64,000 nucleotides of DNA from contig JAVKLU010000020.1 of assembly GCA_031538895.1 (NCBI GenBank), positions 1 through 64,000 of the forward strand, in the 5' to 3' direction. Made by a program: the position numbers and the translations under genes. Positions 18,237 through 27,470 of this stretch are shown piece by piece. Under the pieces are notes generated by a model, which worked only from the letters and a program-made list of their open reading frames with translations, made no database searches and was not told where the DNA came from. This DNA comes from JAVKLU01 sp031538895. GTDB lineage: Bacteria > Pseudomonadota > Gammaproteobacteria > Burkholderiales > Burkholderiaceae. Every line of letters begins with the position of its first letter. The stretch's first letter is position 1.

Positions 18237-18953
18237 ATGTCAAAAAACTTTCATCTCAAAAACTTGACTCCTGCCCGATTGCGTACGCTGATAGTTTTAA
18301 TCGCCATTGTTAGCATCACACAAAATGTCTGCGCCGAAGACGCACCAGAGTTCTCATTCGGACAAGAACCCAGTAAACACTATTTTGGACTCGATGCCAT
18401 GATGGGTAATGGCGCCCTTTGGACTGCGGATTTAACGCCAGCAGTAAGCACACAAGTGTCAACACAAAACCCCTTAAATTTAACGTATGGATATAAGTTC
18501 GCGCCGTATTTTGCAGTAGAACTGGGTTACGCAGAAAACGATGTTCAAAAAAGCTATGGCCCGGGCAGTGTTTTTTTTGGTCAAAAGATCGAGACGATCA
18601 ATATTTCAATCCGCCAAAAAACTCAACTCTTACCGATTAACACCGTATGGCGTTACGCCGTCACACCTGATGTCGATGCGATTTTAAAAGTTGGCGTTAT
18701 CGCCATGAACAATGATTTTAATTTTTCAATTGCTTCAAATTCATCCGCCACTCAATCTAATCATAATTTTGTCATCAAACCAAACATTGGCCTGGCCAGT
18801 GAAGTTCGCATCAATGCATTCTTTAGTGCCATTTTTGGCGCCAACTATATTCCCAGTTATAGCTACAGCTACTACGACGGTGGATTGCCCGCTCAACTGA
18901 CTTATCAACTCAAAAATAGCTATCTATACGTCGGTACGCGCTTGTCGTTTTAA
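18237..18953 (+). CDS. Putative outer-membrane beta-barrel protein
   Basis: The 238-residue product has an N-terminal signal sequence (LIVLIAIVSITQNVCAED, cleavage after CA likely). It continues as alternating amphipathic strands, including YGYKFAPYFAVELGYAEND, and ends in YLYVGTRLSF. A C-terminal phenylalanine with alternating hydrophobics is the BAM recognition signal. The size and layout resemble small 8-strand barrels such as the OmpW or OmpA-like group, but I cannot assign a subfamily. The start at 18237 is an ATG; the frame extends 15 codons upstream without conservation. A Sel1-repeat gene follows after 14 bp and is likely cotranscribed. Confidence 0.65.
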   Translation: MSKNFHLKNLTPARLRTLIVLIAIVSITQNVCAEDAPEFSFGQEPSKHYFGLDAMMGNGALWTADLTPAVSTQVSTQNPLNLTYGYKFAPYFAVELGYAENDVQKSYGPGSVFFGQKIETINISIRQKTQLLPINTVWRYAVTPDVDAILKVGVIAMNNDFNFSIASNSSATQSNHNFVIKPNIGLASEVRINAFFSAIFGANYIPSYSYSYYDGGLPAQLTYQLKNSYLYVGTRLSF

Positions 18954-18967
18954 TAAAAAAATTTTTG

Positions 18968-20899
18968 ATGACCTTACCAATATTTTCATCTTATGTCATT
19001 CGAGTTTTATTGACGACGCTCGCCGTGACGGCGGTGAGTACTATCCTAATCAGTCCGACTCACGCCCAAACGCTTGCGCAAAAAAATGCGTTTGAACAAG
19101 CACAAAAGGCTTATCAAGATAAAGATTACGCTAGCGCATTCAGCGCGTTTGTTCGCTTAAGTGAACAAGGAATTCTAGAAGCACAAATCATGCAAAGCGT
19201 GATGTACAGTAAAGGTGAAGGCGTTGCGCTTGATCAAAAACTGGCCACCGAATTGCTCATAAAACCCGCCAAAGCGGGGCAAGCAGAAGCACAAAACGCA
19301 TTGGCTTTTGCTTATTTAATGGGTGAAGGTATCGCGCAAAATAAAGTCGAAGCCGCCGTCTGGTTTGAAAAAGCCGCCATCCAAGGACAAGTGGTCGCAC
19401 AAGCAAAACTCGCGCAAATGTACCAAGAGGGTGATGGCGTGAGCGTCGACAAAAAAAAGGCCCTAAGCTGGTACACGCTATCAGCCCAGCAAGGTTTCGC
19501 CCCCGCGCAATGGAATTTGGGCAATATGCACCGCCAAGGTGACGGCACGTCTAAAAATCCACAAGAAGCGATCAAGTGGTTACAGCAATCCGCCCACCAA
19601 GGTTTGCCTGGCGCACAATTTGCGCTGGCGACAATGCTGGAACTTGGCGAAGGACAAGCGCCCGATTTCAAAGCGGCACGCGCGTGGTATCAAAAAGCGG
19701 CTGATCAAGGTTTTTTGGATGCTAAAGTGAATTTGGCAATACTTGATTTAACCGGTAAAGAAGGTGCAACAATCAAGGACAAAGCTGATCGAAAAAATAT
19801 TACGCAGGCTTTAGTTTTGCTGCGTGAAGCCGCCGATCAAGGATTGGCGCGGGCGCAATTGATATTGGGCAATATGTATCGCGATGGTGACGGTGTGGCG
19901 AGTGACCGACAAACCGCTATCGCCTGGTATCAAAAGGCGGCGGATCAAGGCGTCGCGCAAGCACAATTTTATTTAGCCTTGCAATATCAGTTCGCCCCTG
20001 CAGGTCAAAAAGATATTCAAAAAGCGCTGGTGCTTTATCAAAAAGCAGCCGCGCAAGCTTATGCTCAAGCCGAATTTTTACTAGGGGCTTTGTACCAGAG
20101 CAACGAGATTGGCGCACCCAATATGACGCAGGCGCTGGCTTGGTATCAAAAAGCATCAGCACACCATTCATCTGACGCGTCGAGAATTTTGGGTGAAATT
20201 TACGATGTGGGCAAAGGTGTTCCCATCAACAAAGTCGAAGCCAAGAAATGGTTTTTAATTGCCGCTGAACAAGGCGACGCGTCAGCGAAATTTCGTTTGG
20301 CGCAAATGTATGAAAACGGTGACGGGATTGCGCTCAATAAAAAGCGCGCCGTGATTTTGTATAAAGCTGCGGCGGAACAAAATCACGCCGAAGCACAATT
20401 TAATCTGGCGTGGATGTATGCACATGGTGAAGGTCGTGATGATGGCAAAGCTGATCTCCCAGCAGCGGCGCGCTGGTATCAGGTTTTAGCCGATCAAGAT
20501 CCGCCGGTCAATCAAACGCAGCAAGACACCTTATTCAACAGCTCGAAAAATTTTTTGGGCTTGATGTATTTAAATGGCGAAGGTGTTACCAAAGACTACG
20601 CTAAAGCGCGCGCACTGTTTGAAAAAGCTGCCGAGCGCGAATTTATGGACGCACAATTTAACTTGGCCCAGATCTACGAACTGGGATTGGGCGTTGATAA
20701 GGATGTCACCAAAGCAGCGCAGTACTACCAGAGCGCGGTCAGAAACGGACATTCACAATCCTATCTGAATTTGGGAAACTTATACGCGCATGGCAATGGC
20801 GTCAAAAAAGACACCCAATTGGCGCGCCGTCTGTATCTCAAAGCCCTGGAGCAAAACGTCACGGGCGCAACAGAGGCCCTACAAAAGCTCACTCAGTAG
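18968..20899 (+). CDS. Exported Sel1-repeat (SEL1-like, TPR-related) protein
   Basis: After a signal peptide (VLLTTLAVTAVSTILISPTHAQ) the 643-residue protein is built almost entirely of about sixteen Sel1-like repeats of 36 residues, with the recurring pattern A...LG.MY..G.GV..D...A..WY.KAA.QG. Sel1 repeats form alpha-helical solenoids that mediate protein-protein contacts, often in signalling or envelope stress. One repeat region (about 510-530) is interrupted by a longer insertion. With the signal peptide it should work in the periplasm or on the surface. Partner unknown; the adjacent outer-membrane barrel is a candidate. Confidence 0.8.
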   Translation: MTLPIFSSYVIRVLLTTLAVTAVSTILISPTHAQTLAQKNAFEQAQKAYQDKDYASAFSAFVRLSEQGILEAQIMQSVMYSKGEGVALDQKLATELLIKPAKAGQAEAQNALAFAYLMGEGIAQNKVEAAVWFEKAAIQGQVVAQAKLAQMYQEGDGVSVDKKKALSWYTLSAQQGFAPAQWNLGNMHRQGDGTSKNPQEAIKWLQQSAHQGLPGAQFALATMLELGEGQAPDFKAARAWYQKAADQGFLDAKVNLAILDLTGKEGATIKDKADRKNITQALVLLREAADQGLARAQLILGNMYRDGDGVASDRQTAIAWYQKAADQGVAQAQFYLALQYQFAPAGQKDIQKALVLYQKAAAQAYAQAEFLLGALYQSNEIGAPNMTQALAWYQKASAHHSSDASRILGEIYDVGKGVPINKVEAKKWFLIAAEQGDASAKFRLAQMYENGDGIALNKKRAVILYKAAAEQNHAEAQFNLAWMYAHGEGRDDGKADLPAAARWYQVLADQDPPVNQTQQDTLFNSSKNFLGLMYLNGEGVTKDYAKARALFEKAAEREFMDAQFNLAQIYELGLGVDKDVTKAAQYYQSAVRNGHSQSYLNLGNLYAHGNGVKKDTQLARRLYLKALEQNVTGATEALQKLTQ

Positions 20900-20918
20900 A
20901 TCGCTTTTAAAATCACTC

Positions 20919-21539
20919 TTATAAAGTCGAGCACGCGCGCGCCAATTCTGTAATTCGCTTCCAATCAGCGGTTTCAAGCGCCGATTTTGGCGTCAACCAC
21001 GAACCACCCACCACCGCAACATTTGGCAAACGTAAAAACTCCGGCGCGGTGTTGATGTCAATTCCACCAGTTGGACAGAAACGGACATCAGGCAATACCG
21101 CGGCTAAGGCATTCAAGCTACCGATGCCACCGGCTTGCACGGCAGGGAAAAATTTCAAACTGTCACAGCCGGCGCGCACTGCCATAATCGCTTCGGAAGG
21201 CGTCATCACACCCGGAATAAAAGGAAAGCGATAACGCGCTGCCAGCTCGACCACGGCGGGATCAAAACCTGGCGACAATCCCGCGACCGCTCCCGCATCG
21301 CGAACTTGTTCCAATTGTGCGGGACTCAACACCGTTCCGGCTAACACACAAATCGGTAGTTTTTCACGCACCACACGCGCAATTGCTTCGAGGGCACAAG
21401 GATGACGCAAGGTAATTTCTATCGCATCAACACCACCTTTTAATAAGGCATGGGCCAGTGGTAAAGCTTGTGCTGCGTCCGTTAAGCTGACCACTGGAAT
21501 GACGCGCGTTTTAATTTTTAATTGAGCAAATACATTCAT
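20919..21539 (-). CDS. eda: KDPG aldolase (2-dehydro-3-deoxy-phosphogluconate aldolase)
   Basis: Eda splits KDPG into pyruvate and glyceraldehyde-3-phosphate, the second step of the Entner-Doudoroff pathway. The 206-residue length is typical. The catalytic Glu lies in DAIEITLRHPCAL, and the Schiff-base lysine in DSLKFFPA. The FCPTGGID and VVGGSWLTP blocks bind the phosphate. It lies 9 bp downstream of edd on the same strand and must be cotranscribed with it. Confidence 0.95.
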   Translation of the reverse strand: MNVFAQLKIKTRVIPVVSLTDAAQALPLAHALLKGGVDAIEITLRHPCALEAIARVVREKLPICVLAGTVLSPAQLEQVRDAGAVAGLSPGFDPAVVELAARYRFPFIPGVMTPSEAIMAVRAGCDSLKFFPAVQAGGIGSLNALAAVLPDVRFCPTGGIDINTAPEFLRLPNVAVVGGSWLTPKSALETADWKRITELARACSTL

Positions 21540-21548
21540 AGTGTTCTT

Positions 21549-23393
21549 TTAAACAAACAATACGCTGGCACCCTCTTCTGCAGTGCCGACTTGTTGACGA
21601 AATCCCGCAAATAATTCGCGACCATAACCGGTAGTTGCCACTGCCGCACGGCGTGCATCCTTGCGCTGCGCCCATTCTGCGGCATCGACTTGCACCGACA
21701 ATTCGCCCGTCGTGGCATCCAGAACGATGACATCGCCTTCCATAATTTTTCCAATCGGGCCACCGTCTTGAGTTTCAGGACAGACATGAATCGCGGCGGG
21801 GACTTTGCCCGAAGCTCCCGACAAACGTCCATCAGTCACCAGCGCCACAGAAAAACCTTCGTTTTGTAAATTGCCCAACAGAGGCATCAATTTATGTAAT
21901 TCGGGCATACCATTCGCGCGCGGCCCTTGATAGCGCAACACTGCAATAAAGTGTTCACGCAAACCACCGGCGGCGTAACGTGCCAACATTTCCTCTTGCG
22001 AATCAAACAGTCGCGCCGGTGCGATCACGCGTTGATGCTGCGCCGCCACTGCCGAGACTTTAATAATGCCGCGACCCAAGTTCCCTTTCAATACGACCAG
22101 ACCGCCTTGCGGTGCAAAAGCGTCAATCGGCGCGCGTAGCACCGCGTCATCTGCACTTTTATCAGCGCATGGAGAAAATGCGACGCGGCCATTTTGCAAA
22201 CTTGGCATCAAAGTTTGCGCGTACAAACCAGATTCTTGTGCTGGCATCACCGTCACCACATCAGCATGTAATAAACCCGCATCCAATAAGGCATGAATCA
22301 ACCATGGCGTGCCTCCGGCTTGGTGGAACTGATTCACATCCGCAGTACCGTTGGGATAAATTTTGGTCAACAAAGGAATCACCGCCGACAGTGCAGAGAA
22401 ATCATCCCAGTTAATCAAAATGCCCGCTGCTCGTGCCACCGCGACCCAATGCAAAGTATGGTTAGTCGAACCGCCTGTTGCCAACAAGGCGATGATGGCG
22501 TTGACAATACATTTTTCATCGACTATCAAGCCCAAAGCATGCGTAAATTTTGCCCCCTGCTGCAAACGTGCGTCAGACCAATCGATCAATACTTCAGTCG
22601 CGCGTTCGGTCAGTGCTTGACGCAAAGGACCATGCGGCACAAACGCCGCACCGCTTAAATGCAAACCCATCACATCCATCAACAATTGATTGGAATTGGC
22701 AGTGCCATAAAACGTGCACGTTCCGGCGCCGTGATAGGAGGCTGTTTCGGCGGCTAATAAATCTGTTTTAGTCACGCGCCCTGCGGCAAACTCTTCACGC
22801 ACTTTGGCTTTTTCTTTATTGGACAAACCTGATGTCATCGGGCCCGCTGGCACAAAAATCGCCGGTAAATGACCGTATGACAAGGCACCCAATAACAAGC
22901 CCGGAACAATTTTGTCGCATACACCCAAATACATCATGCCATCAAATACATCGTGCGACGCTCCCACTGCCGTTGACATCGCAATCACATCGCGTGAGAA
23001 CAAAGACAACTCCATCCCCGCACGACCTTGTGTAATGCCATCACACATCGCAGGAACAGCTCCGGCGACTTGCGCGACTGCACCTTTTTTTTGCGCCGCC
23101 GCTTTAATCAAGGCCGGATAGTGTTCATAGGGTTGATGCGCCGACAACACATCGTTGTAGGCCGTAATGATGCCAATGTTGACCTGTTGTTGGTGCAATA
23201 AAATCGTTTTTTCGCTGGCCGTTGACGCCGCTTGAACATGCGCTAAATTGGCACAGCCCAGTTCATGCCGTGCAACTTTTGGCGCTTGATTTTGTAATCT
23301 AATTTTGGCTAAATAGTCCTGACGGGTTTGGCGACTACGTTCAATAATAGTCTGTGTGACCTGCGCAATAGTGGGGTGTAATGTGTGGGGCAT
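21549..23393 (-). CDS. edd: Phosphogluconate dehydratase
   Basis: Edd converts 6-phosphogluconate to KDPG and needs a 4Fe-4S cluster. The 614-residue length matches the family. Signature blocks are PAMCDGITQGRAGMELS and GTCTFYGTANSNQLLMDVMGL with cluster cysteines, GSTNHTLHWVAVARAAGI, and near the C-terminus TDGRLSGASGKVPAAIHV. Together with eda it completes the Entner-Doudoroff route. Whether the cell also uses glycolysis cannot be told here. Confidence 0.96.
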   Translation of the reverse strand: MPHTLHPTIAQVTQTIIERSRQTRQDYLAKIRLQNQAPKVARHELGCANLAHVQAASTASEKTILLHQQQVNIGIITAYNDVLSAHQPYEHYPALIKAAAQKKGAVAQVAGAVPAMCDGITQGRAGMELSLFSRDVIAMSTAVGASHDVFDGMMYLGVCDKIVPGLLLGALSYGHLPAIFVPAGPMTSGLSNKEKAKVREEFAAGRVTKTDLLAAETASYHGAGTCTFYGTANSNQLLMDVMGLHLSGAAFVPHGPLRQALTERATEVLIDWSDARLQQGAKFTHALGLIVDEKCIVNAIIALLATGGSTNHTLHWVAVARAAGILINWDDFSALSAVIPLLTKIYPNGTADVNQFHQAGGTPWLIHALLDAGLLHADVVTVMPAQESGLYAQTLMPSLQNGRVAFSPCADKSADDAVLRAPIDAFAPQGGLVVLKGNLGRGIIKVSAVAAQHQRVIAPARLFDSQEEMLARYAAGGLREHFIAVLRYQGPRANGMPELHKLMPLLGNLQNEGFSVALVTDGRLSGASGKVPAAIHVCPETQDGGPIGKIMEGDVIVLDATTGELSVQVDAAEWAQRKDARRAAVATTGYGRELFAGFRQQVGTAEEGASVLFV

Positions 23394-23414
23394 AAATAAA
23401 AAAATCAGTTAATC

Positions 23415-23438
23415 AATCACTCAATCACTCAATCACTC
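23415..23438. repeat. Three tandem 8-bp repeats between edd and the NUDIX gene
   Basis: AATCACTC is repeated three times in the 50-bp gap upstream of edd. It is one of several short tandem tracts at gene junctions in this window. Confidence 0.7.
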
Positions 23439-23445
23439 AATCTGT

Positions 23446-24156
23446 TTATCTGGCGCTCAGCACAGCATAAAAACGGCGCACAATTAACGCGCTCAATCCC
23501 CAAATATCCCAATCGCCATAATGCATGGTATAGGTGTGCGAATGGCGTATTGACTTGTCTGAGTTGATTCGAGTCAGTCGGCAATAACGATGGTTTTTCG
23601 GATCACACAAAAAATCAAACGGAACGGTAAACGCATGATCCACTTCTCGCGCTTGTAACGATAGCACCGGTAATGTCGCTATCGTTGCGACAATCGGTGT
23701 GATCAAATAACCAGTGTGCGCATAAAGCGTCGACATCATACCTAAAACACTGACCTGCTGGGAATCTAATCCAATTTCCTCATGCGCCTCCCGCAGCGCG
23801 GTGGCGATTAAAGACGCATCACCAGATTCGACTCGCCCACCGGGAAAACTAATTTGCCCAGCATGGCTGGACAGGCCACGCACACGCATTGTAAACAAGA
23901 CTTGCTTTGGAAAAGGCTCGCCAATTAACACTATCAATACCGCAGATTGGCGCGCATCGGGAGTGCAAGTTTGCATCCATCGTGGTTCAACCGCTGTCGA
24001 TAAATTGTGCGCTAACAGAACTGCGATCTGTTCGTTAGTCAGCGCGGTCAGCCCGTTCGGCCGTTTGCACAAAGAAGCTAAGACAGGGGCTGCGAAAGCG
24101 GGTGAGCGTCGCAAAGTCAGCTTTGGGGTGTTAACTTCTTCCTGATGATTTGTCAT
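23446..24156 (-). CDS. NUDIX hydrolase, CoA pyrophosphatase (NudL) type
   Basis: The 236-residue protein contains a full NUDIX box, GRVESGDASLIATALREAHEEIGL, with the REAHEE core that binds the metal. The preceding ISFPGG and the LRTR-like start of the domain (here FTMRVRGLSSHAGQISFPGG) are the extended signature of the coenzyme A pyrophosphatase family, which cleaves CoA and acyl-CoA to 3',5'-ADP and phosphopantetheine. The start at the ATG 24156 is preferred over a TTG five codons upstream. The extra C-terminal WDIWGLSALIVRRF is also typical. Confidence 0.87.
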   Translation of the reverse strand: MTNHQEEVNTPKLTLRRSPAFAAPVLASLCKRPNGLTALTNEQIAVLLAHNLSTAVEPRWMQTCTPDARQSAVLIVLIGEPFPKQVLFTMRVRGLSSHAGQISFPGGRVESGDASLIATALREAHEEIGLDSQQVSVLGMMSTLYAHTGYLITPIVATIATLPVLSLQAREVDHAFTVPFDFLCDPKNHRYCRLTRINSDKSIRHSHTYTMHYGDWDIWGLSALIVRRFYAVLSAR

Positions 24157-24223
24157 AAGCCATACAGTCAAACGCCGTCAAACGCCGTCAAACACAATCA
24201 AAATTTAGCGCGCATAAAAGCAC

Positions 24224-24260
24224 AAAAAACCGCACAATCTGCGATGATTGAGCGGTTTTT
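24224..24260 (-). terminator. Rho-independent terminator after rplS
   Basis: AAAAACCGC pairs with GCGGTTTTT, and an inner CAATC/GATTG stem closes a six-base loop. Both sides carry A/T runs, so it can stop transcription leaving rplS on the minus strand and possibly the other way as well. Confidence 0.8.
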
Positions 24261-24328
24261 ATGAGCTTTGAAAACACTACCAAGTAACGCGAACACTCGC
24301 GATAAAAGGTACCTGCAAAGCGCAAAAA

Positions 24329-24697
24329 TTAAGCGACTTTTTTAAATACCAGTTTTTCTTTAATACGCGCAGATTTACCCGAACGTTGGCGTAAGTAATA
24401 CAGCTTGGCACGACGCACATCAGCACGGCGCTTTACTTCGATCGAAGCGATCAGCGGTGAATACAATTGAAACGTACGTTCAACGCCTTCACCTGAAGAA
24501 ATTTTACGCACGATAAAATTGGAGTTGAAGCCACGATTACGTTTGGCGATGACAACGCCTTCGTAACCCTGAACACGTTTACGTGTCCCTTCAACAACGT
24601 TTACGCTAACCAATACGGTATCGCCAGGTCCAAAAACAGGAATTACTTTTCCTGATTTTTGAATTTCTTCTTGACTAAGTTGATCAATGAGATTCAT
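24329..24697 (-). CDS. rplS: 50S ribosomal protein L19
   Basis: L19 sits at the interface between the 30S and 50S subunits. The 122-residue sequence begins MNLIDQLSQEEIQ and contains FGPGDTVLVSVNVVEGTRKRVQGYEGVVIAKRN, followed by FIVRKISSGEGVERTF and the lysine/arginine-rich end with KLYYLR and RIKEKL. The frame runs 20 codons further upstream, but the ATG at 24697 is the family start. It is the last gene of the rpsP-rimM-trmD-rplS operon, although a 170-bp gap with a 21-bp tandem repeat separates it from trmD. Confidence 0.97.
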   Translation of the reverse strand: MNLIDQLSQEEIQKSGKVIPVFGPGDTVLVSVNVVEGTRKRVQGYEGVVIAKRNRGFNSNFIVRKISSGEGVERTFQLYSPLIASIEVKRRADVRRAKLYYLRQRSGKSARIKEKLVFKKVA

Positions 24698-24795
24698 AAC
24701 AATTGAATAAAAAAATAAAACACTGCTTAAAAAACTGAATTCAAACTCGCAGCACACAAGCGCTGCCGATTACACCGCAACCATTCATACCCCAT

Positions 24796-24868
24796 CTACC
24801 CCACCATACCCAAACTCTACCCCACCATACCCAAACTCTACCCCACCATACCCAAACTCTACCCCACC
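24796..24868. repeat. 3.5 tandem copies of a 21-bp repeat between trmD and rplS
   Basis: The 21-bp unit CTACCCCACCATACCCAAAC plus T is repeated three times perfectly, then 10 further bases. It ends at the first base of the trmD stop codon, inside an operon. Its complete identity between copies points to recent expansion. On the transcribed strand the tract is purine-rich. Confidence 0.92.
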
Positions 24869-25620
24869 TACTGCCAGCCTAAACTGACCAAATATTGCTG
24901 ATCGTTACTATCTAACAAACCGTTTTTATAAGCGCTATCAATTAAATCGCGACGCTTGTCCAATGTATTCTTGAGCGCAGCTTGACGTCGCCAAGTCACA
25001 ATTTTTGCATGATCGCCGTTCATCAACACATCAGGGACTTCACTCCCAGCAAAACTGGGTGGACGTGTGTAATGGGGACAATCAAAAATACCCGCTTCAA
25101 AACTGTCTTGTGCGGCTGAATCCTTATCGCCAAGCGCACCGGGAATCCGACGAATCAGCGCATCCATCAAACACATCGCCGGTAACTCACCGCCAGACAT
25201 CACAAAATCGCCCACGCTAATTTCACTATCGATCACCTTATCCAACACACGCTGATCAATGGCTTCATAACGCCCGCACACTAAAATTAAACCTAAGTAG
25301 CCCCCCAGTGACGCCACCAAAGATTGCGTCAGCGGCTGACCTTGCGGTGACAAACAGATCACATGCGGTGTTATTTCTAGCGCTAACTGCGCACTCTTTG
25401 CTGCGCTAATCGCGGCGGTGAGCGGCTCTGCCATCATCACCATCCCTGGCCCACCGCCATACGGGCGATCATCTACCGTACGTCTTGCATCTTGCGTAAA
25501 GTCACGCGGATTCCACGCATTAAAACTGTATAACTGATTTTGTAAAGCTCTTGCACTGATACCCTGCGAGGTCAGCGTCTGAAACATTTCAGGAAACAAG
25601 CTTACTGCATCAAATCTCAT
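24868..25620 (-). CDS. trmD: tRNA (guanine-37-N1)-methyltransferase
   Basis: TrmD methylates G37 next to the anticodon of tRNAs reading CNN codons and so prevents +1 frameshifting. The protein is 250 residues. The MRFDAVSLFPEMF start, DRPYGGGPGMVMM, the trefoil-knot SAM site (LSPQGQPL, VCGRYEAIDQR, EISVGDFVMSGGELPAM) and the C-terminal PHYTRPPSF are all present. It is transcribed after rimM with about 55 bp between them. Confidence 0.97.
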   Translation of the reverse strand: MRFDAVSLFPEMFQTLTSQGISARALQNQLYSFNAWNPRDFTQDARRTVDDRPYGGGPGMVMMAEPLTAAISAAKSAQLALEITPHVICLSPQGQPLTQSLVASLGGYLGLILVCGRYEAIDQRVLDKVIDSEISVGDFVMSGGELPAMCLMDALIRRIPGALGDKDSAAQDSFEAGIFDCPHYTRPPSFAGSEVPDVLMNGDHAKIVTWRRQAALKNTLDKRRDLIDSAYKNGLLDSNDQQYLVSLGWQ

Positions 25621-25674
25621 GCTTCCAAAAATTCCATGTTTTCAAAACGCTCATGCTCAATCAGTCACGCTCAA

Positions 25675-26289
25675 TCAGTCATAAACCCAATCCACTACAA
25701 TTTTTCGCGCCTCAAGATCAACTGATAGAACAATTTGCGACACAAAAGGAATTAATTCTTCTGTATGACGCACCGACTGATCATCTTCGATTTGCGTCTT
25801 TTTAATGCACATTACCGACTGCGCAGAGTTTTCGATAAAGCTCGTCAACACACCAATTTTGTGGGTAGAACTGAATACTTCGAAACCCAGCAAATCAATT
25901 TGATAAAACTCGTTTGGGGGTAGCGTAGGAAACACCCCTCGCTCTAACTGTATTTCGCACCCTTTTAAGGCTTCCGCTTGTTCCCGATTGTCTATCCCGA
26001 CACATTCAAGCATGAGCGTTTTACCCTGCCAAAAAAACTTTTTAACAGGAACTTCAAGCCCAACAATCGCATCAATTTTGGTCGCCATTCGGGCGGCCAA
26101 TCGAATATCGGGTTGCGGCGCCACCAAAATAATTTTAGCGACTGCCGTGAGTACGGTATCCAATCCAGAGTAGGGCATCACTCTCAGAGTCCCCGAAACA
26201 CCGCGCGCACCCAGAACTCTGCCGACTTTTCCTATGCTAGCTACGTTCCCAGCGCTATCTACACTATCTACGGATAAATGCTCAATCAA
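25675..26289 (-). CDS. rimM: Ribosome maturation factor RimM
   Basis: RimM binds S19 and assists maturation of the 30S head. The 204-residue product has the N-terminal barrel GKVGRVLGARGVSGTLRVMPY and the PRC-barrel end with FYQIDLLGFEV and IPFVSQIVLSVDLEARKIVVDW. The only plausible start is a TTG at 26289, nine bases after the rpsP stop; no ATG or GTG occurs in frame before the conserved domain. This rare start codon may keep RimM low relative to S16, which is known to be far more abundant in E. coli. Confidence 0.93.
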   Translation of the reverse strand: MIEHLSVDSVDSAGNVASIGKVGRVLGARGVSGTLRVMPYSGLDTVLTAVAKIILVAPQPDIRLAARMATKIDAIVGLEVPVKKFFWQGKTLMLECVGIDNREQAEALKGCEIQLERGVFPTLPPNEFYQIDLLGFEVFSSTHKIGVLTSFIENSAQSVMCIKKTQIEDDQSVRHTEELIPFVSQIVLSVDLEARKIVVDWVYD

Positions 26290-26298
26290 AACGCGATA

Positions 26299-26541
26299 TT
26301 AAGAAGCGTATTGTTTCACTAAACGGGCCACCGTATCAGAACATTGCGCACCATTACTCGTCCAATGCGCTAAGCGATCAGCAGCAACCCGAAATGCTTG
26401 ATCGGCGCCAGCGTGACAAGGATTATAAAAACCTAATTTTTCAATAAAACGACCATCACGACGATTGCGTGAATCAGTCACCACAATAGTGAAAAAAGGG
26501 CGTTTTTTGGCGCCGCCACGAGTCAGTCTAATTACAACCAT
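26299..26541 (-). CDS. rpsP: 30S ribosomal protein S16
   Basis: S16 stabilises the 5' domain of 16S rRNA. The 80-residue sequence has the family start MVVIRLTRGGAKKRPFF and the blocks VTDSRNRRDGRFIEKLGFYNP. It is the first gene of the rpsP-rimM-trmD-rplS operon, as in most proteobacteria. Confidence 0.97.
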   Translation of the reverse strand: MVVIRLTRGGAKKRPFFTIVVTDSRNRRDGRFIEKLGFYNPCHAGADQAFRVAADRLAHWTSNGAQCSDTVARLVKQYAS

Positions 26542-26695
26542 AATAATTTTTACAAAACTTAAAAAAGAGCGATTCTAACCGAGCTTGTCAATAAGGACAA
26601 TTGATTGCCTAACAAATAAGTCAATCGCCCCAAAAGCACCCGTTTTCGGGACGATTTTCAAGTGGTCAAAGCATTGGTGAAAACACCGGTCAAAA

Positions 26696-27223
26696 TTATT
26701 TCGCCGCGTTTTTAACGCCGTCCATAATTTCTTTTTCAGCCGCAGCCAAACCTTCCCAGCCCTCCACTTTGACCCATTTTCCGGGTTCCAAATCTTTGTA
26801 ATGTTCAAAAAAATGTTTGATTTGATCCAAAATCAGTGCGGGAAAATCTTCAGGTTTTTGTACGGCTTTATATAAAGGACTTAATTTTTCGTGCGGCACG
26901 GCCAAAATTTTGGCATCCTGACCACCTTCATCGGTCATCCGTAACAAGCCAATCGGACGGCAACGAATCACGCTACCAGGGGGCAAAGGATAGGGCGACA
27001 TCACCAATACATCAACAGGATCACCATCACCGGCCACCGTGTGCGGGATAAATCCGTAATTTTGCGGGTAATGCATCGCAGTACCCATAAAGCGATCGAC
27101 AAACACCGCGCCCGAATCTTTATCAATTTCATATTTCACGGGATCGCTATCGCGCGAAATTTCAATAATGACGTTAATGTCGCGCGGTAAATCGCGTCCG
27201 GCTGAAATTTTATCTATATTCAT
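26696..27223 (-). CDS. ppa: Inorganic pyrophosphatase
   Basis: Family I soluble pyrophosphatase, 175 residues, which hydrolyses PPi and drives biosynthetic reactions. The metal-binding signature DGDPVDVLV is preceded by YGFIPHTVAGDG, and the remaining acidic residues are in DEGGQDAKILAVP. The ATG at 27223 gives MNIDKISAG as in beta- and gammaproteobacterial enzymes. It is transcribed towards rpsP with about 150 bp between them. Confidence 0.97.
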   Translation of the reverse strand: MNIDKISAGRDLPRDINVIIEISRDSDPVKYEIDKDSGAVFVDRFMGTAMHYPQNYGFIPHTVAGDGDPVDVLVMSPYPLPPGSVIRCRPIGLLRMTDEGGQDAKILAVPHEKLSPLYKAVQKPEDFPALILDQIKHFFEHYKDLEPGKWVKVEGWEGLAAAEKEIMDGVKNAAK

Positions 27224-27470
27224 AGGATTAAAAAAGTAAAAAGAAGAGGATAAATTGATCTTATAACATGATTACATCAGCAGATTACCCGAACATGATT
27301 ACGTTTTGCCAACGTACACGCATTTAGCTACACAGTCGGATACGCAGTCTGACCAAACGCCCCCTTATCAAGATAGAATTCAATCCCATCCTGAGACCGC
27401 GCGACCCAAAAAATAAATCTAGGGAGTAAAGTGCTGATAATCCGATCATTATATTTTTATCACACGGTCA

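Noticed and set aside
24796..24868. CRISPR array
   Set aside because: The repeats are head-to-tail without spacers; the same holds for the tracts at 11988 and 55955.
26575..26808. 77-codon minus-strand ORF overlapping the end of ppa
   Set aside because: It lies in another frame of ppa and its 3' flank, lacks a ribosome binding site and resembles nothing.
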